64,000 nt of DNA from Paracoccaceae bacterium. Its GTDB lineage: Bacteria; Pseudomonadota; Alphaproteobacteria; Rhodobacterales; Rhodobacteraceae. The stretch covers positions 1-64,000 of the forward strand of contig NZVE01000052.1 in assembly GCA_002697345.1 (NCBI GenBank), given 5' to 3'. The notes below the pieces were generated by a model. It was not told the origin of the DNA, did no database searches, and saw nothing but the letters and a program-made list of their open reading frames with translations. The translations under genes and the position numbers were made by a program. Below, one piece after another: positions 18,505-27,878 of the stretch (positions are counted from its first letter, which is position 1; the number at the start of each line of letters is the position of its first letter).

Positions 18505-19380
18505 CTATGGCATTATAACTCTAATTCGTTTTATACGCCTGGGATCTGCATCTAAGATTATAAATTCTGCACCAGAGGGATGTTTTACAATTTCATACCT
18601 TGCTGGCACCCGACCTATCAGTACAAACACTAAACCACCCAAAGTATCAATTTCATCATCCATTTCATCGTCAGATAACCTTAGACCGATTTCTTCCTCA
18701 AATTCTTCTAAAGGTGCTCTAGCTTGAACAACATAATGCCCCGGTTTTTCTAACTTCCACAATTCTACCTCTTCGATATCATGTTCATCCTCAATTTCTC
18801 CCACCACTTGTTCAATCAAATCCTCGATTGTCACAAGACCATCAACACCGCCATACTCGTCTATCACCAATGCTAAATGTTTTCTCTCTGCTTGCATTTT
18901 TGACAATAAAACACCGATTGTCATTGAGGGAGGCACGAACAAAACTGGTCTAACCATCGCTTTTATATTGAATTCTTTTGACGCTCCGTTAAAGCCATAT
19001 TTTAAAGATAAGTCCTTTAAATGCAACAAACCTACTGGGTTATCCAACGTATCTTTAAACACAGGTAACCTGGTTAAGCCACTATCTCTAAAAACTTTTA
19101 CCACTTCATTTAAACTTACATCAACAGGTATAGAGACAATTTCTGCACGAGGTATTGCTACATCCTCTACATGCTTTAAACTTAAATTTCGAACATCCAG
19201 GTTAGATAACGGAACTTCCAGACCAGGAGTAACTGCAGCAGTCTTAGAAAAGACCCTAACTCTTCGAAAAATTTTATAGAGTAACTCCATTACACGACTG
19301 GTTTGTTCGTGGTGATTATTTGTCTGACTGGCACGCGCGCTATGCGCCGCGGTCGACGAACCTTCTTTATTATCGCCCAT
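18505..19380 (-). CDS. corC: CBS-domain protein of the HlyC/CorC family
   Basis: A cytosolic CBS-pair protein of 291 residues. MVRPVLFVPPSMTIGVLLSKM and LALVIDEYGGVDGLVTIEDL mark the second CBS motif, and the C-terminal CorC_HlyC (transporter-associated) domain contains EFEEEIGLRLSDDEMDDEIDT and GRVPARYEI. No DUF21 membrane domain precedes it. The family is linked to Mg/Co efflux and, in the order ybeY-corC-lnt, to envelope maintenance; the exact role is unclear. The ATG at 19380 (MGDNKEGSS) has AGGG upstream; a longer frame would overlap ybeY. Confidence 0.88.
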   Translation of the reverse strand: MGDNKEGSSTAAHSARASQTNNHHEQTSRVMELLYKIFRRVRVFSKTAAVTPGLEVPLSNLDVRNLSLKHVEDVAIPRAEIVSIPVDVSLNEVVKVFRDSGLTRLPVFKDTLDNPVGLLHLKDLSLKYGFNGASKEFNIKAMVRPVLFVPPSMTIGVLLSKMQAERKHLALVIDEYGGVDGLVTIEDLIEQVVGEIEDEHDIEEVELWKLEKPGHYVVQARAPLEEFEEEIGLRLSDDEMDDEIDTLGGLVFVLIGRVPARYEIVKHPSGAEFIILDADPRRIKRIRVIMP

Positions 19381-19417
19381 TTTCCCTTTTCCAAAAGTAA
19401 TGTTAAATATGATATTC

Positions 19418-19915
19418 TTATTTGTATGGGTCTTCAATACCTAGTTTTTTTAGTATGCGGATCTCAATACCTTCCATTAATACTGCATCTTTCTCCAAAA
19501 TATGATCAAAGCCAAGTAAATGCATAGTGCCATGGACAGCTAAATGTGTTAAGTGATCAGCGGGCATTCGACCAATAAGCTTTGCCTCTTCAACACAAAA
19601 ATTGTAAGCAAATGCTAGATCCCCCAACTCATTTTCATGTTTTTCTAAAAATTTTGGTTTTGGCGGTAATATGCCTGGTTTTCGAGCTGACCTTTCCTCA
19701 GCAGGCCAGCTTAACACATTAGTGACTTCTTCTTTATTCCTAAACTTTGAATTTAAAGTAGCAATTCGACCGTCACTACACCCCAACACACTGATCTGAA
19801 AGCGGCTGTCAATTTCTAATTGTTCTAAAGTTGCTGAACAGGCCCTTTCTATTATTTTTATAAAGCTCAGACTGTTCCAGCCCTCCTCTTCAATAGAAAC
19901 TTCAACCTTTGCCAT
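19418..19915 (-). CDS. ybeY: Endoribonuclease YbeY (rRNA maturation factor)
   Basis: A metal-dependent RNase needed for 16S rRNA 3'-end maturation and ribosome quality control. It has 165 residues with the UPF0054 zinc signature HLAVHGTMHLLGFDH, whose three histidines bind the metal, preceded by NEEVTNVLSWP-type residues (KEEVTNVLSWPAEER) and LGDLAFAYNFCVEEA. The ATG at 19915 overlaps the phoH 3' end by 14 bases, so the pair is translationally coupled, in the conserved order phoH-ybeY-corC-lnt. Confidence 0.95.
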   Translation of the reverse strand: MAKVEVSIEEEGWNSLSFIKIIERACSATLEQLEIDSRFQISVLGCSDGRIATLNSKFRNKEEVTNVLSWPAEERSARKPGILPPKPKFLEKHENELGDLAFAYNFCVEEAKLIGRMPADHLTHLAVHGTMHLLGFDHILEKDAVLMEGIEIRILKKLGIEDPYK

Positions 19916-20912
19916 TTACTTCTTCATATGCTTCTATGATTTTAGCTACCAAACTATGTCGAACAACATCTTTTGATGTAAAGTATCTGAAAGCAACATC
20001 TGTAAGTTTTTTCAAAAGCTCTTCTGCCTCCCATAATCCAGATTTTGTTCCTCGTGGAAGATCAATTTGTGTCCGATCACCAGTAACCACCATTCTAGAA
20101 CCTTGACCAAGTCGCGTTAAAAACATTTTCATTTGCATGGTTGTTGCATTTTGGGCTTCATCTAAAACTACAAATGCATTGGTTAAAGTTCTACCCCGCA
20201 TAAATGCAAGTGGCGCTATTTCTATCTTCTTGTCCTCTATTAACTTAGAGGTCTGCTTCCCGGGAAGAAAGTCGTTTAAAGCATCATAAAGTGGTTGCAT
20301 AAACGGGTCTACTTTATCCTTCATGTCTCCCGGCAAAAATCCCAATCGCTCCCCAGCTTCTACTGCTGGCCTACTTAGTATAATTTTATCTACCTTTCCT
20401 GCCATGAGCATATTGACCCCAACGGCTACCGCTAAATATGTTTTCCCTGTTCCAGCAGGGCCGATACCAAATACCAAATCGTTTTCGAACAAGGCCATTA
20501 CATAATTTTTTTGTGCCTGCGTGCGGGGAACAACTAGCTTCTTTCGCGTCTTAACTCCAAAACCACCTTCTGCTATCGTTTTTGTTCCACTATTATCTTC
20601 TAATTTTTTTTGCCCAGTACTGTTAAGCATATGTAACTCTGTCTCGATATCAAACGAGTCTAAGCCTTTTTTTTCTTCCAAACGTAAATAAAAACCTTTT
20701 AGAACCCGAGCAGCCTCTTCTTTGGACTCTCCTACAACAAAAAGCTGATTACCTTTCCTAATAATGTCGACTGATAAAGCAGACTCAATTTTAGATATAT
20801 TTTGATCAAATTCTCCACATAAATCTATAAGTAGTCTGTTGTCCGAAAATTCGAGAGAAAGTTGATCGCCCGCCTTACCATTTTTTAATTGCTTCAAAGA
20901 ATTAATCTTCAA
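19902..20912 (-). CDS. ybeZ: PhoH-like (YbeZ) ATPase
   Basis: A P-loop ATPase of the PhoH family, 336 residues, which works with YbeY in RNA metabolism. The N-terminal ~110 residues hold the KH-like part (VDIIRKGNQLFVVGESKEEA). Walker A is FGIGPAGTGKTYLAVAVG, Walker B AFVVLDEAQNATTMQ, and SRMVVTGDRTQIDLP and RPAVEAGERLGFLPG complete the core. The start is TTG at 20912 with AAGGAG six bases upstream; no other start fits. It precedes ybeY with a 14-base overlap and follows miaB after 125 bases. Confidence 0.94.
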   Translation of the reverse strand: MKINSLKQLKNGKAGDQLSLEFSDNRLLIDLCGEFDQNISKIESALSVDIIRKGNQLFVVGESKEEAARVLKGFYLRLEEKKGLDSFDIETELHMLNSTGQKKLEDNSGTKTIAEGGFGVKTRKKLVVPRTQAQKNYVMALFENDLVFGIGPAGTGKTYLAVAVGVNMLMAGKVDKIILSRPAVEAGERLGFLPGDMKDKVDPFMQPLYDALNDFLPGKQTSKLIEDKKIEIAPLAFMRGRTLTNAFVVLDEAQNATTMQMKMFLTRLGQGSRMVVTGDRTQIDLPRGTKSGLWEAEELLKKLTDVAFRYFTSKDVVRHSLVAKIIEAYEEVNGKG

Positions 20913-21037
20913 TTATCACTCCTTAGATTAGGTTCAAATACTTCAGGCTCACAATAAAATGAAGTAAACCTTGCCTCCTTTTTATAGAAGACAAAAAAGA
21001 TGTTATCCCAAATGTTTCTAAAATCAAGGCAGGTAAT

Positions 21038-22360
21038 TCAAATGAGTAACTCTCCAGAAAGAGAATTTGTTAAACTTTCAACAACTTTTACTGATTTGAC
21101 CGTTCCAATAAGCTCCGTTGGAGCTACCACATGCACAGCATGTAAATACTCAGATTTTCCTATAAGTTGCCCTACTTTTCGACCAGGCTTTTCGAATAAT
21201 ACAGAAAGTGTTTTACCCACCATGTTACTTTGAACTTCTTTTTGCTGAATCGTTAATAGAGCCTGTAACTTATGCAACCGCTCAACCGCAATTTCTTTAG
21301 GGACTGCATCTTTTTCAGCAGCAGGTGTTCCTGGCCGTGCGGAGTATCTAAAAGAGTAGGCCTGCCCGAACTTAACCTCACGCACTAGATCAAGTGTCTC
21401 TTGAAAATCCAAATCAGTTTCTCCAGGAAAACCTACTATAAAATCTCCTGACAAAAGGAGGTCTGGCCTAATAGATCGAAGTGATTTAATAATCTGTTTA
21501 TAACTCTTTGATGTATGTTTTCGGTTCATTGCCTTTAATATTCGATCAGATCCAGATTGCACAGGCAAATGAAGATAAGGCATTAATTTTTCATGGGTTC
21601 CAAAAGCACTTATCAACTCTTCGTCCATATCATTAGGGTGCGAAGTGGTGAACCTAATACGCAATAAATCTTGAATTGTTGATAATTCTTCTATCAGACG
21701 TGTCAGACTCCAGCTATGACCTTCAAACTCTCCATGGTAAGCGTTAACATTTTGACCTAAAAGAGTAACCTCCCTTACGCCTCTACTAACAAGCTCTTTT
21801 GCTTCTTTTACTACTCTAGTTGGATCCCTACTAACCTCAACCCCACGGGTATAGGGCACAACGCAGAATGAACAAAATTTATCACAACCTTCTTGCACTG
21901 TTAAGAAAGCCGATGGCCCACGCTTAGACAATGGTCGTTTTGGTAAATGTAAAAACTTATCTTCAACGGGAAAATCGGTGTCTAAAGCTTTTTTATTTTC
22001 ATGCACCTTATCTATTAATGAAGGTAATCTATGATATGCTTGTGGACCAACAACCAGATCAACAATTGGTTGTCTATTTATTATCTCTTGGCCTTCTGCT
22101 TGCGCCACACAACCTGCAACACCAATCTTTAAATTTGGGTTTTCGGCTTTTAAAGTTTTTAAACGCCCTAGTTCTGAGTAAACCTTTTCTGCAGCTTTTT
22201 CGCGTATATGACATGTATTAAGTAATATCATATCTGCCTGGTTAATATTATCTGTTTGAGTATAACCTTTGCCCTGAAAACTTTCGATCATTCGTTCACT
22301 ATCATAAACGTTCATTTGGCAACCGTATGTCTTAACAAAGACTTTTTTTTTATCTACCAT
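21038..22360 (-). CDS. miaB: tRNA-2-methylthio-N6-dimethylallyladenosine synthase
   Basis: A radical-SAM methylthiotransferase that adds the 2-methylthio group to i6A37 of tRNAs. It has 440 residues. The N-terminal UPF0004 domain has the three cluster cysteines in KTYGCQMNVYDSERM, LLNTCHIREKA and GVAGCVAQAEG. The radical-SAM motif is EGCDKFCSFCVVPYTRG. The C-terminal TRAM domain ends the protein (VVAPTELIGTVKSVKV). The ATG at 22360 is the first gene of the miaB-phoH-ybeY-corC-lnt run. Confidence 0.97.
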   Translation of the reverse strand: MVDKKKVFVKTYGCQMNVYDSERMIESFQGKGYTQTDNINQADMILLNTCHIREKAAEKVYSELGRLKTLKAENPNLKIGVAGCVAQAEGQEIINRQPIVDLVVGPQAYHRLPSLIDKVHENKKALDTDFPVEDKFLHLPKRPLSKRGPSAFLTVQEGCDKFCSFCVVPYTRGVEVSRDPTRVVKEAKELVSRGVREVTLLGQNVNAYHGEFEGHSWSLTRLIEELSTIQDLLRIRFTTSHPNDMDEELISAFGTHEKLMPYLHLPVQSGSDRILKAMNRKHTSKSYKQIIKSLRSIRPDLLLSGDFIVGFPGETDLDFQETLDLVREVKFGQAYSFRYSARPGTPAAEKDAVPKEIAVERLHKLQALLTIQQKEVQSNMVGKTLSVLFEKPGRKVGQLIGKSEYLHAVHVVAPTELIGTVKSVKVVESLTNSLSGELLI

Positions 22361-22549
22361 TTAAAACCTTGAATCATCTAATTAGTAGCACTTAACCTAG
22401 AACTGCATCTCTTGCAATTGTTCGGGTTTTTACGTTCCTAATTTTTTAATTTTATCACTTTTAAGATTGACCTATCCCATTTTGATTGAATAAGGAGGTA
22501 ATTACTATATTGGGATATGTCTGGGTTTAAAATTCATAAAGGACATTTT

Positions 22550-23698
22550 ATGAGACTATCAAATTGCCATAATTTTAAAGATTTTCGAAAGTTAGCAAAA
22601 AAGAGACTACCTGCACCAATTTTCCACTATATTGATGGCGCAGCAGATGATGAGATCACTTACAAAAGAAATACCTCTGCATATGATGATGTAGACTTAA
22701 TACCAAACGTATTAGCTGGTGTTGAAAAAGTTGATCTTTCAACAACCATTTTTGGAAAAAAAATTGATATGCCACTCTTTTGTGCTCCTACGGCTGTCCA
22801 ACGATTATTCCATCACGACGGAGAACGTGCTGTAGCAAAAGCTGCTGAAAAATATGGAACTATGTTTGGTGTGTCGTCTTTAGGCACAGTAAGCGTTGAG
22901 GAAATAAGCGAGTTAATAAACACTCCTAAAATGTTTCAATTTTATTTTCATAAAGACCGTGGGCTAAACGATAGTATGATTGAGAGAGCTAAAGAATCAA
23001 AATTTGATGTCCTAGCACTTACAGTAGATACTATTACTGGAGGGAATCGTGAGCGTGATCTTAGAACTGGTTTCAGTATACCTCCTAAACTAACTCCTGC
23101 CAGTATGCTAAGCTTTATTCTTAAACCAAAATGGGGTATAAATTTTTTAACCAAAGCTAAATTTGAATTACCACATCTGCAAGATTACGTAGCAGCTGGA
23201 ACTAATGCGACGACATCAATAGGATCATATTTTTCTAATATGCTAGACCAGTCGATGAACTGGAACGATGCTGAAAAACTATGTTCTCAATGGGGAGGGC
23301 ATTTTGCATTAAAAGGTATTATGAGTGTCGAAGATGCGAAAAGGGCTGTTGATATTGGCTGTACTGGGATTATGGTGTCAAACCACGGTGGCCGCCAACT
23401 AGATGGTTCCCGAGCACCCTTTGACCAGTTAGCTGAAATAGTTGATGCTGTTGGTGATAAAATTGATGTGATTTGTGAAGGTGGTATTCAACGAGGCACT
23501 CATGTTCTAAAAGCGTTGTCTATCGGCGCTAAAGCATGTTCTGGCGGAAGGCTATATCTTTATGCACTGGCCGCAGCAGGACAGGTAGGTGTAGAACGAG
23601 CTTTAGGCCAATATCGGTCTGAATTAGAGCGAGACATGAAACTTATGGGATGTACATCTGTAGATCAGCTTAATCGATCTAACCTAAGGTTTCGTTAA
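22550..23698 (+). CDS. FMN-dependent alpha-hydroxy acid dehydrogenase (second paralogue)
   Basis: A second FMN 2-hydroxyacid dehydrogenase, 382 residues from the ATG at 22550, which has AAAGGA six bases upstream. An in-frame ATG at 22517 is 18 bases from a strong AAGGAGG (22492-22498), too far to use it well. Flavin and active-site features are FHYIDGAADDEITYKRN, PLFCAPTAVQRLFHH, ALKGIMSVEDAKRAV and the catalytic His in SNHGGRQLDGSRAPF. It differs clearly from the copy at 4500-5663, so it probably handles a different hydroxyacid (lactate, glycolate or mandelate-type). It is expressed alone, divergent from miaB. Confidence 0.87.
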   Translation: MRLSNCHNFKDFRKLAKKRLPAPIFHYIDGAADDEITYKRNTSAYDDVDLIPNVLAGVEKVDLSTTIFGKKIDMPLFCAPTAVQRLFHHDGERAVAKAAEKYGTMFGVSSLGTVSVEEISELINTPKMFQFYFHKDRGLNDSMIERAKESKFDVLALTVDTITGGNRERDLRTGFSIPPKLTPASMLSFILKPKWGINFLTKAKFELPHLQDYVAAGTNATTSIGSYFSNMLDQSMNWNDAEKLCSQWGGHFALKGIMSVEDAKRAVDIGCTGIMVSNHGGRQLDGSRAPFDQLAEIVDAVGDKIDVICEGGIQRGTHVLKALSIGAKACSGGRLYLYALAAAGQVGVERALGQYRSELERDMKLMGCTSVDQLNRSNLRFR

Positions 23699-23803
23699 TG
23701 TTAAATTATTAAAGTTTTATAACTTATAACAGTATTACTTTACTAAAGTACTCTGATCAGGCATTCACTGAAACCGGTTGATCTTAAAATTTAAAAAAGT
23801 CTT

Positions 23804-24403
23804 ATGGTAAAAAACTCAACAGAAAAAAATGAAAATGGCCTTTCTGCAACTTCAATAGTTGACAGTATTAAAAGCCTACCAAAAAACCGTATACCACCCG
23901 TTGAGAAATGGAATCCTCCTTTTTGTGGAAACTTAGATATCCGTATAGCTAGGGATGGAACCTGGTTTTACCTTGGCACACCTATTGGTAGACCAGAACT
24001 TGTTAAGCTATTCTCATCAATTCTTAAAAAAGAAGAAGATAAGTATTTTCTGGTCACCCCTGTAGAAAAAGTGGGAATTACCGTAGATGATGCACCCTTT
24101 GTTGCCGTTGATTTTAATCAACAAAATCAAGGTGGATCAAACGTTCTAGTTTTTGAGACCCAAGTAGGAGACGAAATTATTGCTGGACCGTTAAACCCAA
24201 TATGGATCAGCATAAACCAAGAAACTAAAGAACCCTCTCCATACATATTGGTTAGAAAAAATTTGGAAGCCCTAATAGATCGAAAAAGTTTCTATCGTCT
24301 GGCTGATATAGGTTCCCATACCGAGATAGAAAATCAAAATTGGTTTGGTGTTTGGTCAAGTAATAAGTTTTTTCCTCTTATTCTATCAGATGAGTTAGAG
24401 TAA
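23804..24403 (+). CDS. DUF1285 family protein
   Basis: A 199-residue protein of the DUF1285 family, of unknown function and found mainly in proteobacteria. Family landmarks are FCGNLDIRIARDGTWFYLGT, PIGRPELVKLFSSIL and YFLVTPVEKVGITVDDAPF. There is no signal peptide or membrane span. The ATG at 23804 has no strong ribosome site. It converges with polA with three bases between stop codons. In other alphaproteobacteria this gene often lies near a MoxR-type ATPase cluster, which is not seen here. Confidence 0.85.
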   Translation: MVKNSTEKNENGLSATSIVDSIKSLPKNRIPPVEKWNPPFCGNLDIRIARDGTWFYLGTPIGRPELVKLFSSILKKEEDKYFLVTPVEKVGITVDDAPFVAVDFNQQNQGGSNVLVFETQVGDEIIAGPLNPIWISINQETKEPSPYILVRKNLEALIDRKSFYRLADIGSHTEIENQNWFGVWSSNKFFPLILSDELE

Positions 24404-24406
24404 GAA

Positions 24407-27196
24407 TTAATGAGCTTCTGCCCAACTCTGCCCAACACCTGCCTCTACGGTTAATGGAACTGTCATCTTAACAGTGGGCTCACCTGCCTTTTCCATAACA
24501 GATTTTACTATAGATATTGTTTTATCAATTGCATCATCAGCCACTTCAAAAATTAACTCATCATGGACCTGAAGTAGCATTTTAGCTGGTAAATCCTTTA
24601 TTGCATTAGGCATTCTTATCATTGCCCTACGTATTATATCTGCCGCCGTTCCCTGAATAGGTGCATTGATAGCCGCTCTCCATGCAAAACCTGAATGAGG
24701 TCCCTTAACATTAATATTAGGTGTATTTATTCTTCTGCCAAATAAAGTCTGTACATAGCCATTCTCCTTTGCAAACTCTTTGGTCTGATCCATATAAACC
24801 TTAATACCAGGAAACCTTTCAAAGTACCGGTCGATAAATGCTTGAGCTTTTGCTCGTGGAATCCTAAGGTTTCTTGCCAAACCGAAGCCAGATATTCCAT
24901 ATATTACACCAAAGTTGATTGCTTTCGCTTGACGCCTTATAGAGGGATCCATTCCTTCTAACGGAACATCAAACATCTCAGATGCTGTAAGTGCATGGAT
25001 ATCCACACCATCCATAAAAGCTTTTTTAAGTTCATCTATACCTGCAATTTCTGCCAAAACTCTTAACTCTATTTGACTATAATCAAGGCTAACAAGTTTA
25101 AAGCCTGGTTCGGCAATAAATGCCTCTCTAATCTTTCGTCCTTCATCAGACCGTATTGGAATATTTTGTAGATTTGGGTCACTTGAAGAAAAGCGACCAG
25201 TATTTGTACCCGAAATTAGATAGGAAGTATGAACTCTCCCAGTATCTATATTTATATGTTCTTGAAGCGCATCCGTATAAGTGGATTTCAGTTTTGCCAA
25301 TTGACGCCAATCCAAAACAAGCCCTGGCAAAGCGTGTTCAGTTGAAAGGTCTTCCAAAATATCTGCCCCAGTACTGTAAGCGCCTGTCTTACCTTTTGTT
25401 CCACCTGAAAATTTCATTTTTTCAAAAAGAATTTCACCAAGTTGCTTTGGCGACCCAAGGTTAAATGTTTCCCCTGCTAACTCATGAATTTCATATTCTA
25501 AACTAGCCATTTTTTGAGCAAATGAGTTTGACATTCTACTCAAGATATCTCGGTCAACCTTTACTCCAGTTAATTCCATATTAGCCAAGATTGGAACTAA
25601 TGGTCTTTCTAAACTTTCATAAATATTCGTAACACGTTTTTTATGAAGTTCAGATTTGAACAAGCACCATAGCCTCATTGTTATATCTGCATCCTCTGAA
25701 GCGTATTTAACCGCCTCAGATATTTTCACTCGATCAAAAGTAATTACTGCCTTTCCGGTCCCTAGCAGTGATTTGATTGGGACTGGCTTATAATTTAGAT
25801 ACCGTTCACTTAAACTATCCATAGAGTGATTATGCAGTCCTGCATTTAATGAATAGCTTAACAACATCGTGTCATCAATTGGGGAAATATTAATACCTAA
25901 CAAATATAAAATTTTTGCATCGTATTTCATATTTTGACCTATTTTAAGAATACTTTCATCTTCAAGAACAGGCCTTAGTAAATTTAGTGTAGTCTCAAAA
26001 TCGAGCTGACCATCAACCAATACCTCTGCTCCAAATAAATCATTATTATTTTCTATATGAGACAAGGGGATGTAACATGCATGACCAGGTTTTATACACA
26101 ATGATATCCCAACCAACTCAGCCATCATTTCATTTAAAGAGGTGGTTTCAGTATCAATTGCCACGCAACCAATCTCATAGATATTGGATATCCATTTCTT
26201 TAAAGTGTCTATCTCGGTGATATGTTCGTATAAGACATCATTAAAATCATTTAGTCCCATATGTTCTGGTAAAAGCTCGGAGAGATTTTTATCAACCTCA
26301 GGTTGTCTAATCTTAAACTTTGTGGCTATTCTATTTGTTAATGTACGAAACTCCATCTCATGAAGAAATTTTATAAGCTTTTCTGGGTCAGGCTCTCGAA
26401 CCTCCAAGTCGTCTATGGTGAAGCCAATAGGTGTAGAGATATCCAACTCTACCAAACGCTTGGATAGTTTGATTTGTTCTGCAAAATCAATAAGAGCTTC
26501 ACGTCGTTTTGGTTGCTTAATCTCTCCTGCTCGCTCTAATAGGGTTTCTAAGTCTCCAAACTCATTAATTAATAAGGCTGCAGTCTTTACACCAATCCCG
26601 GGGGCTCCAGGAACGTTATCAGTAGAGTCCCCAGCTAGAGCTTGCACATCTATTACCTTCTCTGGAAAAACTCCAAATTTCTCAAAAACTCCATCTCTAT
26701 CGATAGTCTTATTTTTCATGGCATCAAACATCTCAACACCATCCCCAACCAACTGCATCAAATCTTTATCGCTCGATATAATAGTACATTTCCCTCCAAG
26801 GGATCTTGCTTGAAGAGCTAAGGTAGCTATAATATCGTCAGCTTCATATCCAACCATCTCCTCACAAGCTATATTAAAAGCCGCAGTGGCTAGTCGAGTT
26901 AAGGGCATCTGAGGTCTTAAATCTTCAGGCATTGCCTCACGATTAGCCTTGTATTTGTCATAAATATCATTTCGAAAAGTATGACTTCCCTTATCAAAAA
27001 TTACAGCAATATGTGTTGGAGCATTCGCACCAGTATTACCTTCAATATACCTTTGAAGCATATTACAGAATCCACTTACCGCTCCTATTGGAAGCCCGTC
27101 AGACTTACGTGTTAATGGTGGCAGTGCATGATAAGCACGAAAAATAAAAGCTGACCCATCAATTAAGTGCAGATGATGACCTTTACCAAAGCTCAT
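24407..27196 (-). CDS. polA: DNA polymerase I
   Basis: Fills gaps and removes primers. The 929 residues hold three domains. The 5'-3' exonuclease spans ~1-290 (GYEADDIIATLA, SSDKDLMQLVGDG, GVKTAALLINEFG). The 3'-5' exonuclease spans ~320-520, with Exo I acids intact in AIDTETTSL and DDTMLLSYSL, so proofreading is probably active. The polymerase spans ~540-929, with motif A LVSLDYSQIELRVLAEIA, the O-helix RRQAKAINFGVIYGISGFG and motif C LLQVHDELIFEV. The ATG at 27196 starts two bases after the stop of the zinc-finger gene. Confidence 0.97.
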   Translation of the reverse strand: MSFGKGHHLHLIDGSAFIFRAYHALPPLTRKSDGLPIGAVSGFCNMLQRYIEGNTGANAPTHIAVIFDKGSHTFRNDIYDKYKANREAMPEDLRPQMPLTRLATAAFNIACEEMVGYEADDIIATLALQARSLGGKCTIISSDKDLMQLVGDGVEMFDAMKNKTIDRDGVFEKFGVFPEKVIDVQALAGDSTDNVPGAPGIGVKTAALLINEFGDLETLLERAGEIKQPKRREALIDFAEQIKLSKRLVELDISTPIGFTIDDLEVREPDPEKLIKFLHEMEFRTLTNRIATKFKIRQPEVDKNLSELLPEHMGLNDFNDVLYEHITEIDTLKKWISNIYEIGCVAIDTETTSLNEMMAELVGISLCIKPGHACYIPLSHIENNNDLFGAEVLVDGQLDFETTLNLLRPVLEDESILKIGQNMKYDAKILYLLGINISPIDDTMLLSYSLNAGLHNHSMDSLSERYLNYKPVPIKSLLGTGKAVITFDRVKISEAVKYASEDADITMRLWCLFKSELHKKRVTNIYESLERPLVPILANMELTGVKVDRDILSRMSNSFAQKMASLEYEIHELAGETFNLGSPKQLGEILFEKMKFSGGTKGKTGAYSTGADILEDLSTEHALPGLVLDWRQLAKLKSTYTDALQEHINIDTGRVHTSYLISGTNTGRFSSSDPNLQNIPIRSDEGRKIREAFIAEPGFKLVSLDYSQIELRVLAEIAGIDELKKAFMDGVDIHALTASEMFDVPLEGMDPSIRRQAKAINFGVIYGISGFGLARNLRIPRAKAQAFIDRYFERFPGIKVYMDQTKEFAKENGYVQTLFGRRINTPNINVKGPHSGFAWRAAINAPIQGTAADIIRRAMIRMPNAIKDLPAKMLLQVHDELIFEVADDAIDKTISIVKSVMEKAGEPTVKMTVPLTVEAGVGQSWAEAH

Positions 27197-27198
27197 CC

Positions 27199-27378
27199 TT
27201 AAATCTTTTGCTCATAAGATTTGTGAATTATTTTCTTGTCGCAATATGGGCATTCTACCCATCCTTTTTCTTGTGCAATTTGTAGCCACACCCTTGGATG
27301 CCCCAGAGCACCGTCACCGCCGTCACAAAGAACACGATATTTATCTACAATTTCTGTTTCTGGTGGGTCAGTTATCAT
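27199..27378 (-). CDS. Small zinc-finger (zf-CHCC, NDUFS6-like) protein
   Basis: A 59-residue protein with one zf-CHCC finger: RVLCDGGDGALGHPRVWL followed by GWVECPYCDKKI, giving the C-H-C-C zinc ligands. The family includes the NDUFS6 (complex I 13-kDa) subunit; short bacterial versions are uncharacterised. I use the ATG at 27378 (MITDPPETEIV), which has AAAGGA upstream, because residues of any longer frame overlap the HIT gene and do not match the family. Its stop lies two bases before polA. Confidence 0.85.
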   Translation of the reverse strand: MITDPPETEIVDKYRVLCDGGDGALGHPRVWLQIAQEKGWVECPYCDKKIIHKSYEQKI

Positions 27379-27427
27379 TTTAAATCCTTTATTTAACTTG
27401 TAATATGATAAATATCTTAGTTGCGCT

Positions 27428-27814
27428 TTAGGATGTGGGCCTTTGCAACATTCGACCCAAAGGTTGCCCTCCAAGAATATGCAAATGATAGTGTGGAACC
27501 TCCTGGACTCCAAATCTACCAGAATTAGAGATTAAACGATACCCATTACCTCCATTACCCGGTGATAGTCCCAATGATACACAAATTTTGGCAACTACTT
27601 TATTAAAATCGATAATTTCATTATCAGACGCCTCCATAACAAAATGATCAAAACACACGTAAGGCCCTCTTGGAATTACCAAAATATGTTCAGGGACTTG
27701 GGGAGCCACATCTTTAAAAGCCAAACTAAATTCAGTGCTTAGAATAGTCGAATTTGGTATCTCATTTCGTAAGATTTTTGCAAAAACATTTTGATCGTCA
27801 TACTCGTAAGTCAC
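27428..27814 (-). CDS. HIT (histidine triad) family protein
   Basis: A HINT-type nucleotide hydrolase of 128 residues with the triad HYHLHILGG near the C-terminus and FAKILRNEIPN at the N-terminus, as in PKCI-like HIT proteins that hydrolyse aminoacyl-AMP and related phosphoramidates. The start is GTG at 27814 with AAAAGGG seven bases upstream. It is followed by the zinc-finger gene and polA on the same strand, with adenosine kinase upstream, so two purine-related enzymes are neighbours. Confidence 0.9.
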   Translation of the reverse strand: MTYEYDDQNVFAKILRNEIPNSTILSTEFSLAFKDVAPQVPEHILVIPRGPYVCFDHFVMEASDNEIIDFNKVVAKICVSLGLSPGNGGNGYRLISNSGRFGVQEVPHYHLHILGGQPLGRMLQRPTS

Positions 27815-27878
27815 GTGAAAACCCTTTTACATTTACTGTTACAATTAAACTAACAAACTTATCTAAAGTAAGGCAATA

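Noticed and set aside
20913..21037. Possible structured element between miaB and phoH (ACTTCA/TGAAGT, ACCTTGCCT/AGGCAGGT pairings)
   Set aside because: Stems are short, widely spaced or bulged; not convincing without comparative data.
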